Assembly (NCBI RefSeq): GCF_024372725.1
Contig: NZ_VOUA01000003.1
Coordinates: 220,354 to 284,353, forward strand
Length of the DNA stretch: 64,000 nt
Source of the DNA: Methanosarcina sp. KYL-1
GTDB taxonomy: Archaea; Halobacteriota; Methanosarcinia; Methanosarcinales; Methanosarcinaceae
Reading direction: 5' to 3'
Shown in pieces: positions 42,724 through 51,542 of the stretch. The notes under the pieces were generated by a model. It ran no database searches. It was not told the DNA's origin and saw only the letters and a list, made by a program, of their open reading frames with translations. The translations under genes and the position numbers were made by a program. Numbering within the stretch: the stretch's first letter is position 1; every line of letters starts with the position of its first letter.

Positions 42724-43755
42724 TCAATTCATAAAAAATGGCGGATAACCATCAATGTCTCCCCTTAAATAGTGAGCCAACAACATTGCTTGCACATACG
42801 GAATCAACCCGACGGGGATCTTCTCATTTAAATAAGGATGGGTAATTTGATCCTGTTTTCTCTTTTGCCAGGTTGCCAGTATTTCTTTCCTTCCATCTTC
42901 AGTCATGAGGACAGCTCCGTTTTCCTTTCTTAGAAAATCTTTTGCATCAATCTGCTTGAGGTTTACCATATTCAATGCAAGTCTGTCAGCCATGAAAGGC
43001 CGGAGTTCCTCCATCAAGTCAAGCGCAAGACTGGGCCTTCCAGGACGGTCAGTGTGGAAAAAGCCGACATATGGATCAAGCCCAACAGTTTCCAAAGCTG
43101 ATTCAACATCATGAGCAAGCAATGTATACAAAAAAGACAGCAGTGCATTCATATTGTCAAGAGGAGGCCTCCGATTCCTATGATGTATGAAAAAATTATC
43201 CTTTTGCTTAAGAATAAGTTCGTCTAATGCACCAAAATAAAATTTTGCACAATTTCCCTCAATTCCACGAAGAGAATCCAAATTTAAACAGGAATCAATA
43301 TTCTTGAGATTTTCTATCAGCAAATCATCAACTGAACGGATTTTATTGGTATCTACTACGTCTCCGTGGTCACGGATGCTTCTCCCAAGAACAGTCCGGC
43401 AGTTGACGACTTTTCCTATAATGAAACACTTAGCGAGATCCAGAGAATCTTCTTCACTGTCTGCTTTTCGGTACTGAGTACGCCGCAGAAGAACATTCCC
43501 TCTTACTCTCCCTTGAACGCGCGCCAGAAATTTTCCATTCGGGGTTAAAAAAGATAGGCCTACATTATTGTCAGTGCAAAGTCGCATCAGCTGAGGGCTG
43601 GCGCCCATATATGCAAAGCAAACTATACCCTCAAGATTATGTATCGGAATACGAAACTTTTCAACATCTTTTACCTTAATAACAACATTCGTCCCCTCTT
43701 TAAAAAGATAGGATTCGGGGGTTGTGACATATAGTGTATTCAGCAATTTTCTCAT
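42724..43755 (-). CDS. cas1: CRISPR integrase Cas1, subtype I-C
   Basis: 343 residues. N-terminal beta domain (MRKLLNTLYVTTPESYL) and helical catalytic domain with the metal ligands E166 (RGIEGNCAKFYF), H234 (VGFFHTDRPGRPSLALDLMEELRP) and D246/E249. All catalytic residues are intact, so adaptation is probably competent. The sequence style (GASPQLMRLC, FLTPNGKF) is that of I-C Cas1. ATG at 43755; 68 bp after cas4. Confidence 0.97.
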   Translation of the reverse strand: MRKLLNTLYVTTPESYLFKEGTNVVIKVKDVEKFRIPIHNLEGIVCFAYMGASPQLMRLCTDNNVGLSFLTPNGKFLARVQGRVRGNVLLRRTQYRKADSEEDSLDLAKCFIIGKVVNCRTVLGRSIRDHGDVVDTNKIRSVDDLLIENLKNIDSCLNLDSLRGIEGNCAKFYFGALDELILKQKDNFFIHHRNRRPPLDNMNALLSFLYTLLAHDVESALETVGLDPYVGFFHTDRPGRPSLALDLMEELRPFMADRLALNMVNLKQIDAKDFLRKENGAVLMTEDGRKEILATWQKRKQDQITHPYLNEKIPVGLIPYVQAMLLAHYLRGDIDGYPPFFMN

Positions 43756-43823
43756 GAATATAACCCCTTTACTTAACAGACAAGTTTGGATAGATAAATA
43801 ATTCTTGAAAAAATGGGAGGATC

Positions 43824-44510
43824 TTATGGATCACCAGTACATGCATCGTTAAAATGCTTGCTAACATACGAGCGAGCAGAAACAGACTTTTTCGTTAATT
43901 TAGGGACACAGACATCTACAAGAGAGCAATATTTGCAGTTTCGGGATTTTTCAGCAGGTGGAGTAAGTCCTTTTTTAAAGAGATAATGCATTTCATCGGA
44001 CAAAGATATCACAAGAGCTCTCAATTCTTCGCTTATATTAAGCTGAATTCTTCTCCGAATTTCGTTATAATAAAAATCAGCGGAGTTTATGTTGACATTA
44101 AACATCTCCTCCAGGCACATTGCCTGTGCACAGAGTTGCACTTCATCGCGTTCGTCAATCTTCGGTTTACCCCTTTTATACTCTACAGGATTCATTTTCC
44201 AAAAACCCTCATAGCCAGGAAGAGAAATGCCATTTTCAGAGCGAATATACTCAACGACGTCTGCCACACCATACAGCCCAAGCTGATCCGAAACCAATGG
44301 AAAAGCTCTTGACATCACAACGTCACCTCTGCTTTCTTTAAGGAATGGATTATCCACACGCTCATGGAGAAAGCGACCTTCGGTTGTCTGAAGATTTTCT
44401 TCCCACTGGCGCTCAATATGAATCAAAGCCCATTGGCGCTTACAAAAATGGAAATGTTGTATGCCGGATAACGAGAGCATCTCGTCTTCGGCATATTTCT
44501 TTTCTATCAT
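43824..44510 (-). CDS. cas4: Cas4 nuclease
   Basis: 228 residues. Cas4 RecB-like nuclease with a [4Fe-4S] cluster: first cysteine in HFHFCKRQWALI, the other three in CKYCSLVDVC; nuclease residues in GVADVVEY and NPVEYKRGKPK with QLCAQAMCLEE. It trims prespacers and selects the PAM side together with Cas1-Cas2. The ATG overlaps the cas7 stop by four bases (ATGA). Intact, full length. Confidence 0.96.
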   Translation of the reverse strand: MIEKKYAEDEMLSLSGIQHFHFCKRQWALIHIERQWEENLQTTEGRFLHERVDNPFLKESRGDVVMSRAFPLVSDQLGLYGVADVVEYIRSENGISLPGYEGFWKMNPVEYKRGKPKIDERDEVQLCAQAMCLEEMFNVNINSADFYYNEIRRRIQLNISEELRALVISLSDEMHYLFKKGLTPPAEKSRNCKYCSLVDVCVPKLTKKSVSARSYVSKHFNDACTGDP

Positions 44511-45355
44511 AATTTCTCGATCAACTCAACGCCGTTTGGCATGTCGCCAGAGATCGTTACTTTATAATCATCAAAGGACCGGGAAGGAAGGTCATGAGAA
44601 AGCCGTTCCACCTTCACTTTGTCGAACAGGACGTGAGACTGGCAGCATCCAAGTTCATTGTTATGCTTGAAAACAATAAGTTTTCTTGCGGACATTTTTC
44701 CCCTTGCCGCTGAGTGATCATGCTCAAACATATTGATCAGACTGTCCCAGAGAAGTTCCAGGTCCTCTTCCCTAAATTCGGTCCTTTTAGCCAGATGAGC
44801 GGAGATATATCCCTCTGCACGGTACAGGCCGTACGGAACAATCTGTTTTTTGCCCATAGTCTGGCCTTTTTCAGCATCTTTCTCATTGGTGACCGCACAA
44901 CGGGTAACTGTTACTTCCTGCTGGAAGATCGGGTCAATGCTGCGGCCAAAACTAAACTGTACAGGCCCTCTGACCTGACCACAGTTTATCTCCGTAGTCA
45001 TTACGGCACCGAATGTTCGAATGTCAAAAAAATTCTGACACATGAATTTTGTCAGTTCATCTTCCTTCGGTTTCTTCGAGTCCGGATTTATTCCGAGGTA
45101 ATCGTAGGCCTTCTTGTGCTGATCATTAAGGACGGCACCGGACTTAACATATATATCGTAGCCTGCGTTTCCACTTTTCACAAGGTCAACATAATCTCTG
45201 ATCTTTCTCTTGAGACATACATCAGTGACAATTCCGTGACCTGTCTGTGGATCAACCCTGGGCATATTGCCCATATCAGGATCGCCATTAGGGTTTCCAT
45301 TCTCAACATCAAACAACAACACAAATTCATATCGATTCTTTATGATTTCGCTCAT
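44507..45355 (-). CDS. cas7: Type I-C Cascade backbone protein Cas7 (Csd2)
   Basis: 282 residues, Csd2/Csh2 family RAMP protein. It starts with IIKNRYEFVLLFDVENGNPNGDPD and contains GHGIVTDVCLKRKIRDYV, TTEINCGQVRGPVQFSFGRSIDPI and HDHSAARGKMSARKLIVFKHNN, all I-C Cas7 landmarks. Several copies coat the crRNA in Cascade. Start ATG 45355 overlaps the cas8c stop by four bases. Confidence 0.97.
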   Translation of the reverse strand: MSEIIKNRYEFVLLFDVENGNPNGDPDMGNMPRVDPQTGHGIVTDVCLKRKIRDYVDLVKSGNAGYDIYVKSGAVLNDQHKKAYDYLGINPDSKKPKEDELTKFMCQNFFDIRTFGAVMTTEINCGQVRGPVQFSFGRSIDPIFQQEVTVTRCAVTNEKDAEKGQTMGKKQIVPYGLYRAEGYISAHLAKRTEFREEDLELLWDSLINMFEHDHSAARGKMSARKLIVFKHNNELGCCQSHVLFDKVKVERLSHDLPSRSFDDYKVTISGDMPNGVELIEKL

Positions 45356-47265
45356 GATGACACCTCCTCAATTGAAGGAACCTCTTTTTTTGTGAAAAAT
45401 GCCTTACGTTGGTGGTAATAACCAAGCATGAACATACCCTGATCTTCGAGATTCAGGTATGCAGGAAACTCATCCACCCCCAAAAGTATCTGTTCTATTA
45501 GCTGATTTGATCTGAAACCCCATTCAGACTTGGCTATGTGGTGTTGTGCAAGTTTTAACAGCACCGGAAACACAACAGCAGGAGTTGCAGAAGCGCTGCT
45601 GAAATACTTGCTGTTAATAGTGCTCTTCATCTCTCTGTTTGTATCATTCTGTGCTTTTTCAAGAACAGCAAATAACCTTCCAAGACGATATGGCACGTTT
45701 GGACTTTCCTCGTTTAAACTCATGGTAATCAAATCCTGCTTTATATCCAATAATCCTACTCTGCTCAATCTGAGTAAATATGCCTTGATAAAACCAGCTC
45801 TAACAGAATTTATTGAACCTTCTACCTTCACACGGCTCAGAATCGCACTGTATAAAGAGATCGGATAGATCGTATTGCTAAGGATCGAGCGCATAACAAG
45901 GCCACCAAGGAGTGGTGATGCTGCTTTTTTTTCTGAACTCTGAGGGACAGTCTCATTCAACAGCCGATATACTGAGACGTATCGAGGACTATAATCATCC
46001 CGGATGATCTCCATGTCCAGATAGTGGCGGGCTACCTTTTCAATAAAGTTCCCAATGCTATCGACAAACCAGAAACGGACGGCAAGCCTTGCATTATTAG
46101 GAGACAAACCAAGGATATAGAAATTCGTCTCTGGATCCGTCCCGATATCCTCTTGATTTACTTTTTTGCCGATTCGGACCTTATTAAGAATGTCCTCGAT
46201 CTGTTTGGCCTTGCCGGAGTCCTGTACTCGCGAGACTCTGACATCCTTTTCTTCGTTCATCTCACTTTCAAGATTATTTTCATTCTTCTCTGTTTCCTGG
46301 GTGTCAAAAAAGAATTTCACAAGATTTTCACAGGATTTTTCACTTGTCTCAGCCCAGAAAACAACTGTTGTATCAGCAATCCGAATTTTATTACTCTGGC
46401 TTGAAAGAAGATGATTCAGGGCAGTTGTGTACTTGAACATTGATGATTCGCTTATAGGAGAATTAAAACTCTGTTCTTTTCCATAAGAACAGAACGCATC
46501 ATCATTGAAACTGACAAGGGAAGCCCCTGCTGACTGAGCCCCGACAACGCCTTTTATCTTTTGATGTACTTTGGCTGTCGATTCCACTTTTCCACTTACC
46601 AGGCACTGGGCAATAACTGTGCCGTCGTTTTCATCCTGAGAATAAGTTTCCCAGGCATTTCTCACGATACTTTTCTTATGTAATAATTCCCCGTTACACT
46701 CAAAAACACAGTTTCCACCAGCAAGAAGGTCATCTTTGTACTGAAGAATCTTTGAATTTTCAAGAAATTCTTCTGGATTCCATCTGTCCAGAAAAGCAAG
46801 GAATCCACTGATTCCAGGATCATCCAGGCCATCCAGTATACTGTGGTGAAGGACTCTGAAGGCCTCAAAGCACTCTCTGGAACGTCTATATACCAAAGTG
46901 ACTTCTTTATCGTTCTCCTCCAATATCGTATACTCAGTAAGATTGCCCTCCGACGAAGGAAGATCAAATCTCTTTTCAAATTCACTTCTTTTCAGCTTTT
47001 CAACACCAAAAACATACTTTGCGTTATCGCAGACAAAATATGGAAACACTCCGCTAGAACGAGACTTCTGAATAGGAACGTCCCTAATTTTGGGCTTCGG
47101 CTTCTTTTCATCGCTCCTGAGGTCAACAACATGTGAAAGAATGCCATCAGAAGAAATGACAAGGGCAAATGAGACCTTGGCACTGCTGTACCCCAGCCTT
47201 GGAATATTGACGTGCTCGTCTCCTTCAAGGATCTCATAATGGCGGCAAAGGGACTGGATAATCAT
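45352..47265 (-). CDS. cas8c: Type I-C large subunit Cas8c (Csd1)
   Basis: 637 residues from ATG 47265 (MIIQSLCRHYEIL), which overlaps the cas5 stop by four bases; an upstream in-frame start at 47289 lies inside cas5 and is less likely. Csd1 features: NIPRLGYSSAKVSFAL, KPRP-like PKPKIRDVPIQKSRSSG, and the C-terminal VFPVLLKLAQHHIAKSE / FPAYLNLEDQGMFMLGYYHQR. The subunit recognises the PAM; in some I-C systems an internal start also produces the small subunit (Cas11c) from its 3' part, and MKSTINSKYF-type internal methionines make that possible here. Confidence 0.96.
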   Translation of the reverse strand: MIIQSLCRHYEILEGDEHVNIPRLGYSSAKVSFALVISSDGILSHVVDLRSDEKKPKPKIRDVPIQKSRSSGVFPYFVCDNAKYVFGVEKLKRSEFEKRFDLPSSEGNLTEYTILEENDKEVTLVYRRSRECFEAFRVLHHSILDGLDDPGISGFLAFLDRWNPEEFLENSKILQYKDDLLAGGNCVFECNGELLHKKSIVRNAWETYSQDENDGTVIAQCLVSGKVESTAKVHQKIKGVVGAQSAGASLVSFNDDAFCSYGKEQSFNSPISESSMFKYTTALNHLLSSQSNKIRIADTTVVFWAETSEKSCENLVKFFFDTQETEKNENNLESEMNEEKDVRVSRVQDSGKAKQIEDILNKVRIGKKVNQEDIGTDPETNFYILGLSPNNARLAVRFWFVDSIGNFIEKVARHYLDMEIIRDDYSPRYVSVYRLLNETVPQSSEKKAASPLLGGLVMRSILSNTIYPISLYSAILSRVKVEGSINSVRAGFIKAYLLRLSRVGLLDIKQDLITMSLNEESPNVPYRLGRLFAVLEKAQNDTNREMKSTINSKYFSSASATPAVVFPVLLKLAQHHIAKSEWGFRSNQLIEQILLGVDEFPAYLNLEDQGMFMLGYYHQRKAFFTKKEVPSIEEVSS

Positions 47266-47942
47266 GAGACACCCCCATAGCACAGGCATTTCTGAACATC
47301 AATCACCCCGTCTACCATACAGGCACGGAAAAAGACGGCTTTCATCTCGTCAGAAAAATCAATATCATAGAGCATGAATCCAAGATCTCTTTCTCCGTCT
47401 TTCTTTCCACAATAATAAGACACAGGAACTTCTCCTTCAATTAATTCAAATTGAACAGGAAATTCACGACAGCCAAAATATGGGTGATGGAAACACTGTC
47501 CTTTTCTCATCCTCCGAAGTGCAATATTGTAATGTTTTTCGATGGTGTCATCAGGTCCTGCACGATCTGTCATTTCAAAGTGTGCCTCAATAACATAACA
47601 GACATCACGCAGAACAAGGGAAGCCCTTTGAACCGTATCTGCCGTTGAATCCTGATAAAGGGCAACATCCCCTCCTTTTAACGCAGTTTTCACGTCACGT
47701 GCGGATATTTTTCCTGGCCTTTCATTCCTGCGAATATTGTCAAACTTGATAGGGTTCAGAACGTGAATTTTGTCAATCTTCCAGAAAATTGCAGGCTTCC
47801 AGTAAATCGCTTCAAGAAGTCCTCGCGCTGCTGAGGGAGTTATGACATCATAACTTACACGTTCAACTTTCATTTCCGGTCGCGTGAAGCAGGCATAGTC
47901 TCCCCATACTTTCAGTTTGATTCCAAATCCTATTCCAATCAC
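47262..47942 (-). CDS. cas5: Type I-C crRNA-processing endonuclease Cas5 (Cas5d)
   Basis: 226 residues. I-C systems lack Cas6 and Cas5 cuts the pre-crRNA. Landmarks: GIKLKVWGDYACFTRPEMKVERVSYDVITPSAARG, LVLRDVCYVIEAHF, and KGQCFHHPYFGCREFPVQF. The start is uncertain: GTG at 47942 directly abuts a near-perfect GAGGTGAT Shine-Dalgarno, which would better serve a start at an in-frame ATA nine bases later. Stop overlaps cas8c. Promoter region toward cas3 is 74 bp of AT-rich DNA. Confidence 0.94.
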   Translation of the reverse strand: MIGIGFGIKLKVWGDYACFTRPEMKVERVSYDVITPSAARGLLEAIYWKPAIFWKIDKIHVLNPIKFDNIRRNERPGKISARDVKTALKGGDVALYQDSTADTVQRASLVLRDVCYVIEAHFEMTDRAGPDDTIEKHYNIALRRMRKGQCFHHPYFGCREFPVQFELIEGEVPVSYYCGKKDGERDLGFMLYDIDFSDEMKAVFFRACMVDGVIDVQKCLCYGGVS

Positions 47943-48016
47943 CTCACCATATAGAATGAATAATTAAAGATATAACTCTTCGGTATATAGTAAAGAATAA
48001 TAAGTAGATAACCTTG

Positions 48017-50197
48017 TTAAATAATAAATAATGGATTCTCACTATCATATTTTCGGCTTAAAAGTCCAATATTTTCAGAGTAATAATCCTCTCCCCCCTC
48101 CAAAATAAAAAATCTGTCAGCTATGGAGGAAATTGCATTGATTTTTTCCAGTGCTTTAAACTCTTCCAGATAAATGCTTACTGTATACCCCTGTAAACGT
48201 CGCATATATTTCCCGGGAAATCCAGTCTGCTGGATCTGTTTGATAATATATTTGACCTTGTCATCGTAAGGAATAATAATATCCCGCGTATTATTCTCAA
48301 TAAGGTTGAATTTTCCAGCCACGTCCTCAAAAGGAAATGCAATATCTCTCCATCGTTCTTCAAAAGAAGGTAGAATCCGTTTTTTATCAAGCTCGTCGCC
48401 TTCATAGGAATAAAGTTTCTGGAAATATCTATTCATAGCAGGCAGTGACAAAGGATCATCCCATTCATCAAAAATCATACTTCCAATCTCGGCAACACGG
48501 CTTTGCCAGGATGTCGCCTTGCCATAGGTTTCGGTGGATCGGAAGACATACACCTCTCCGAAATCCAGCTTTCCCTCACGGTTACATCTTCCTGAAGCCT
48601 GGCAGACAGAATCAATGCCAGCCTTAGACCTGTAGACAGCAGGGAAATCAATATCAACACCAGCCTCGATAAGCTGGGTGGAAACAACGCGGCATTCTGC
48701 CCCATTTTTTAGTAGATCTTTGATCTCATTTAGTTTATTTCTTCTGTGAACCGGACACATTCTTGCACTCAGGTGATAGCATCCATTAGACCTAGAGAGT
48801 TGTTCATACAGTTTTTGCGCATGGGTTCTGGTATTAACAATACATAAAACCTGGTTACGCGCGTTTAGTCTGGCTGAAAGATTAGAATCATCTAAATCCC
48901 CAAGGTCTGTCACATGGACTCGCCGGAATGCTTCATACAGTTCTTGAGGCGAACGCATAATCTCAACAGGCTTGACTCTCTCGTCCAGAAGTCCATTAAG
49001 ATTCGGTTGAGTCGCCGTACAGATTACGACTGTTGATCCATAATTGACAACCAGTTCAGAGAGCGTAGCAAGGCAAGGTTTCAAAAAGCCAGTAGGTAGC
49101 ATCTGAGCTTCATCAAGAATAATCACACTCTTTGCAAGATTATGCAGCTTACGACATCTGGAAACACGATTGGAAAAGAGAGATTCAAAAAACTGTACAT
49201 TAGTTGTAACGACTATAGGAATATCCCAGTTTTCAGATGAGAGTTTCAATTTCTCCTGTGCAATATCGGTATTTTCAGAGTTTTCGTTTTTTGGATCATA
49301 ATTGCTATGGTGTTCGAGCACATTTTGGTTTCCAAAGATCTTGCGGAATATATCTGCATTCTGTTCTATGATGCTCGTATATGGTATGACATAGAAAATT
49401 CTGTTCAAATCGTGCTTTTTTAAATGATCCAGAGCAAATGCCATTGAAGAGAGGGTTTTTCCTCCTCCTGTCGGGACAGTCAGAGAAAACATCTGTGGCG
49501 GCAATTCTGCTTTTTCTCTGCATTGTTCATAGATTTCTCTTCGATATCTGTTGATCGGGTTATCTTCAGCCTTTAAATGTACAGTATTCATATGGTCATC
49601 GAATTTTTTAAAAAGTGTATCGAAAGGTTCATATTTCCCTCTTAGAGAGGATTTATCAGGTGAAAGAAATCTTTCGGTATCCAGAAAATCGGCATCAACT
49701 AAGCATGAAAAGAGCATACGGATATAATACGAAATCGTAAACCCCATCCCATTGTGGATAGGAGTAAGACGAGGACGAAATTCATTTATATTTGGAGTTA
49801 GGATCTCACTTTTGTATGCTGAATAATCCGGTAGAAACGTCTCAAGTAGGCGTTTTTGGAGTCCACATTCCGTACTTCCACTATTGAGAAGGCCTCCATG
49901 ATGACCGGTTATGATGTATGCGAGTATGTTGCTTTGAAACTCACCATAGAGTTTTCTAGCCTCTTTTGCCCCTGCAGTTGAATGATCTACTCTAACGTTG
50001 GCGCCATCTAAACGTCTCTGAAATTCAGGTGAGTATTTTCCAATATCATGCAATAGTCCCGATACATATCCCAATTGTTCAGCATAGAATTCCCTGGAAA
50101 ATCTGGAGGCAATATTGGCCACATTTTCCAGATGATCTTTTAGGGGTTGCCAGTTATTCTTATCCTGTGTGTCGTTAGTAGAATGAGCATAATACAT
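48017..50197 (-). CDS. cas3: CRISPR nuclease-helicase Cas3 with N-terminal HD domain
   Basis: 726 residues. HD nuclease: H22, LLHDIGKYSPEF (H50, D51), VDHSTAGA (H72) and IITGHHGG (H99, H100). SF2 helicase: Walker A VPTGGGKT (242-248), DEAQ (362-365, replacing DEAH), TATQPNL (motif III) and the motif VI segment QASGRCNREG. Degrades the displaced target strand after Cascade binding. First gene of the cas operon; ATG 50197. All motifs appear intact, so the interference arm is predicted to be functional. Confidence 0.97.
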   Translation of the reverse strand: MYYAHSTNDTQDKNNWQPLKDHLENVANIASRFSREFYAEQLGYVSGLLHDIGKYSPEFQRRLDGANVRVDHSTAGAKEARKLYGEFQSNILAYIITGHHGGLLNSGSTECGLQKRLLETFLPDYSAYKSEILTPNINEFRPRLTPIHNGMGFTISYYIRMLFSCLVDADFLDTERFLSPDKSSLRGKYEPFDTLFKKFDDHMNTVHLKAEDNPINRYRREIYEQCREKAELPPQMFSLTVPTGGGKTLSSMAFALDHLKKHDLNRIFYVIPYTSIIEQNADIFRKIFGNQNVLEHHSNYDPKNENSENTDIAQEKLKLSSENWDIPIVVTTNVQFFESLFSNRVSRCRKLHNLAKSVIILDEAQMLPTGFLKPCLATLSELVVNYGSTVVICTATQPNLNGLLDERVKPVEIMRSPQELYEAFRRVHVTDLGDLDDSNLSARLNARNQVLCIVNTRTHAQKLYEQLSRSNGCYHLSARMCPVHRRNKLNEIKDLLKNGAECRVVSTQLIEAGVDIDFPAVYRSKAGIDSVCQASGRCNREGKLDFGEVYVFRSTETYGKATSWQSRVAEIGSMIFDEWDDPLSLPAMNRYFQKLYSYEGDELDKKRILPSFEERWRDIAFPFEDVAGKFNLIENNTRDIIIPYDDKVKYIIKQIQQTGFPGKYMRRLQGYTVSIYLEEFKALEKINAISSIADRFFILEGGEDYYSENIGLLSRKYDSENPLFII

Positions 50198-50728
50198 AGT
50201 ATTTCACTCTGTGGTCATCCTTGTAACCCTGATCACGCTTCTCATTGATACAGGGTCAATATACTCAAAATGAATTTTCTGGGGAATCAAGATTGTAGGG
50301 CAGAGAGTGGTTTCTTAAGGTCTCACATAAGATGAGATTCAGGCTTCCAAGCAGAAGAACATGCAGTCATGTTGGAAGAACTCCCCAACTCTTTACGTGA
50401 CGGTTAATTCTATTTATAAACCTGGATATGCAGTCCCCGCCGTAATCATTAAAGGTCTTGAACTCTGCCTAGTTTCTTGGATTTTTCATGGTTTTTCTCT
50501 TAATATTTTAAGGTAGTTTTCTCTTCTGATATTTAACGATTGAGTTTTTAAGTTTGTTAATATTTAATCAAAATTTAATTATAATAATAGATATGATTGC
50601 TTTAAATAGTCGAAGGTTTTTATGAATTAGGTACTAACAGAGCTGGCTGAAAAGTGGACAACTGAATAAACAAACTACAATACTATCGTCAGCATTTTAT
50701 AATATTACTTGCATATTATAGATTGGTT

Positions 50729-50945
50729 CACCGGGGAGTAAGCTGTTAAATGGAGCAAATTCGGACGGTTGAAAACCTGATCCCGAAATATACTTCATTG
50801 GCGTGCAGACTGTTAAATGGAGCAAATTCAGGACGGTATCAAACCCGATCCCGTAATATACTTCATTGGCGTGCAGACTGTTAAATGGAGCAAATTCAGG
50901 ACGGTTCCAAACTTGACCCGTAATTACTTCATTGGTGCAGGATAG
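50729..50945. repeat. 67/68-bp direct repeat, 3 copies, upstream of cas3
   Basis: Three consecutive copies built on CTGTTAAATGGAGCAAATTC (at 50743, 50810 and 50878), followed by GGACGGT, a GATCCCG block and CTTCATTGG. Spacing is 67 and 68 bp. Copies 2 and 3 are closer to each other than to copy 1. The region 50198-51542 has no gene; this array is its most ordered part. Also present are TATA-like tracts near 50540-50600 and AAAACAGGCTGTCAGAT twice (51285-51320). Confidence 0.9.
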
Positions 50946-51190
50946 CCCTTGTGAACCACCTTACCAGCTTTTATACTCAACACTCAAGCCTATTGATACT
51001 GTTTCCTCATCTTTTACTGCTTTTTCCATCTTTTGTTTCTTTTCTCAGCTTTTCGTCCCTGTTGTGAACGCAGTTTTATTGCTTCAAAAATTTCGTGCCC
51101 TGAGATAAGACAGTATTATTGTCGTCATTTCAAAAGAAGAGTATCAATAACTGAAAGAAGGGCTCTATATTTCTTTCTTAATATCGGCAA

Positions 51191-51230
51191 CAAGGGCCCT
51201 CACCGCTTGCGAAGCTAGCGGCCCTTCCCG
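51191..51230. other. Third copy of the intergenic hairpin element
   Basis: CCCTCACCGCT-TGCGA-AGCTAGCGGCCCTTCCC resembles the right part of the element at 19231-19266 (CTCACCG..GCGAAG..GCGG-CC.TT). Its stem is shorter (CCGCT with AGCtaGCGG). It lies about 310 bp beyond the S-layer stop codon. No coding potential. Confidence 0.45.
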
Positions 51231-51542
51231 AAATTTCCGAAAAAAAGCGACGGCAAAATCAAATTGCGGGCGGCAACCCCAACCAAAACAGGCTGTCAGA
51301 TAAAACAGGCTGTCAGATAATTCAATTTCAGGGCAAAATCATATAAAAAAAGGCATTTAAAGCCTTTAAATCGAAAAAGAAGGATTTTCTTTATTACTGG
51401 TGGTAATTGTCGGACAGCCAGTGAAGGTAGGGGTATTCGTGACCCTTCGTGCTCCCGTAGTAATAATAAGTTATCTGCAAAAAGAAATTTAAAAAAGAAT
51501 TTGAAAGAGAGAAGGGTAAGGAAAACCCTTCAATCAGGAAAT

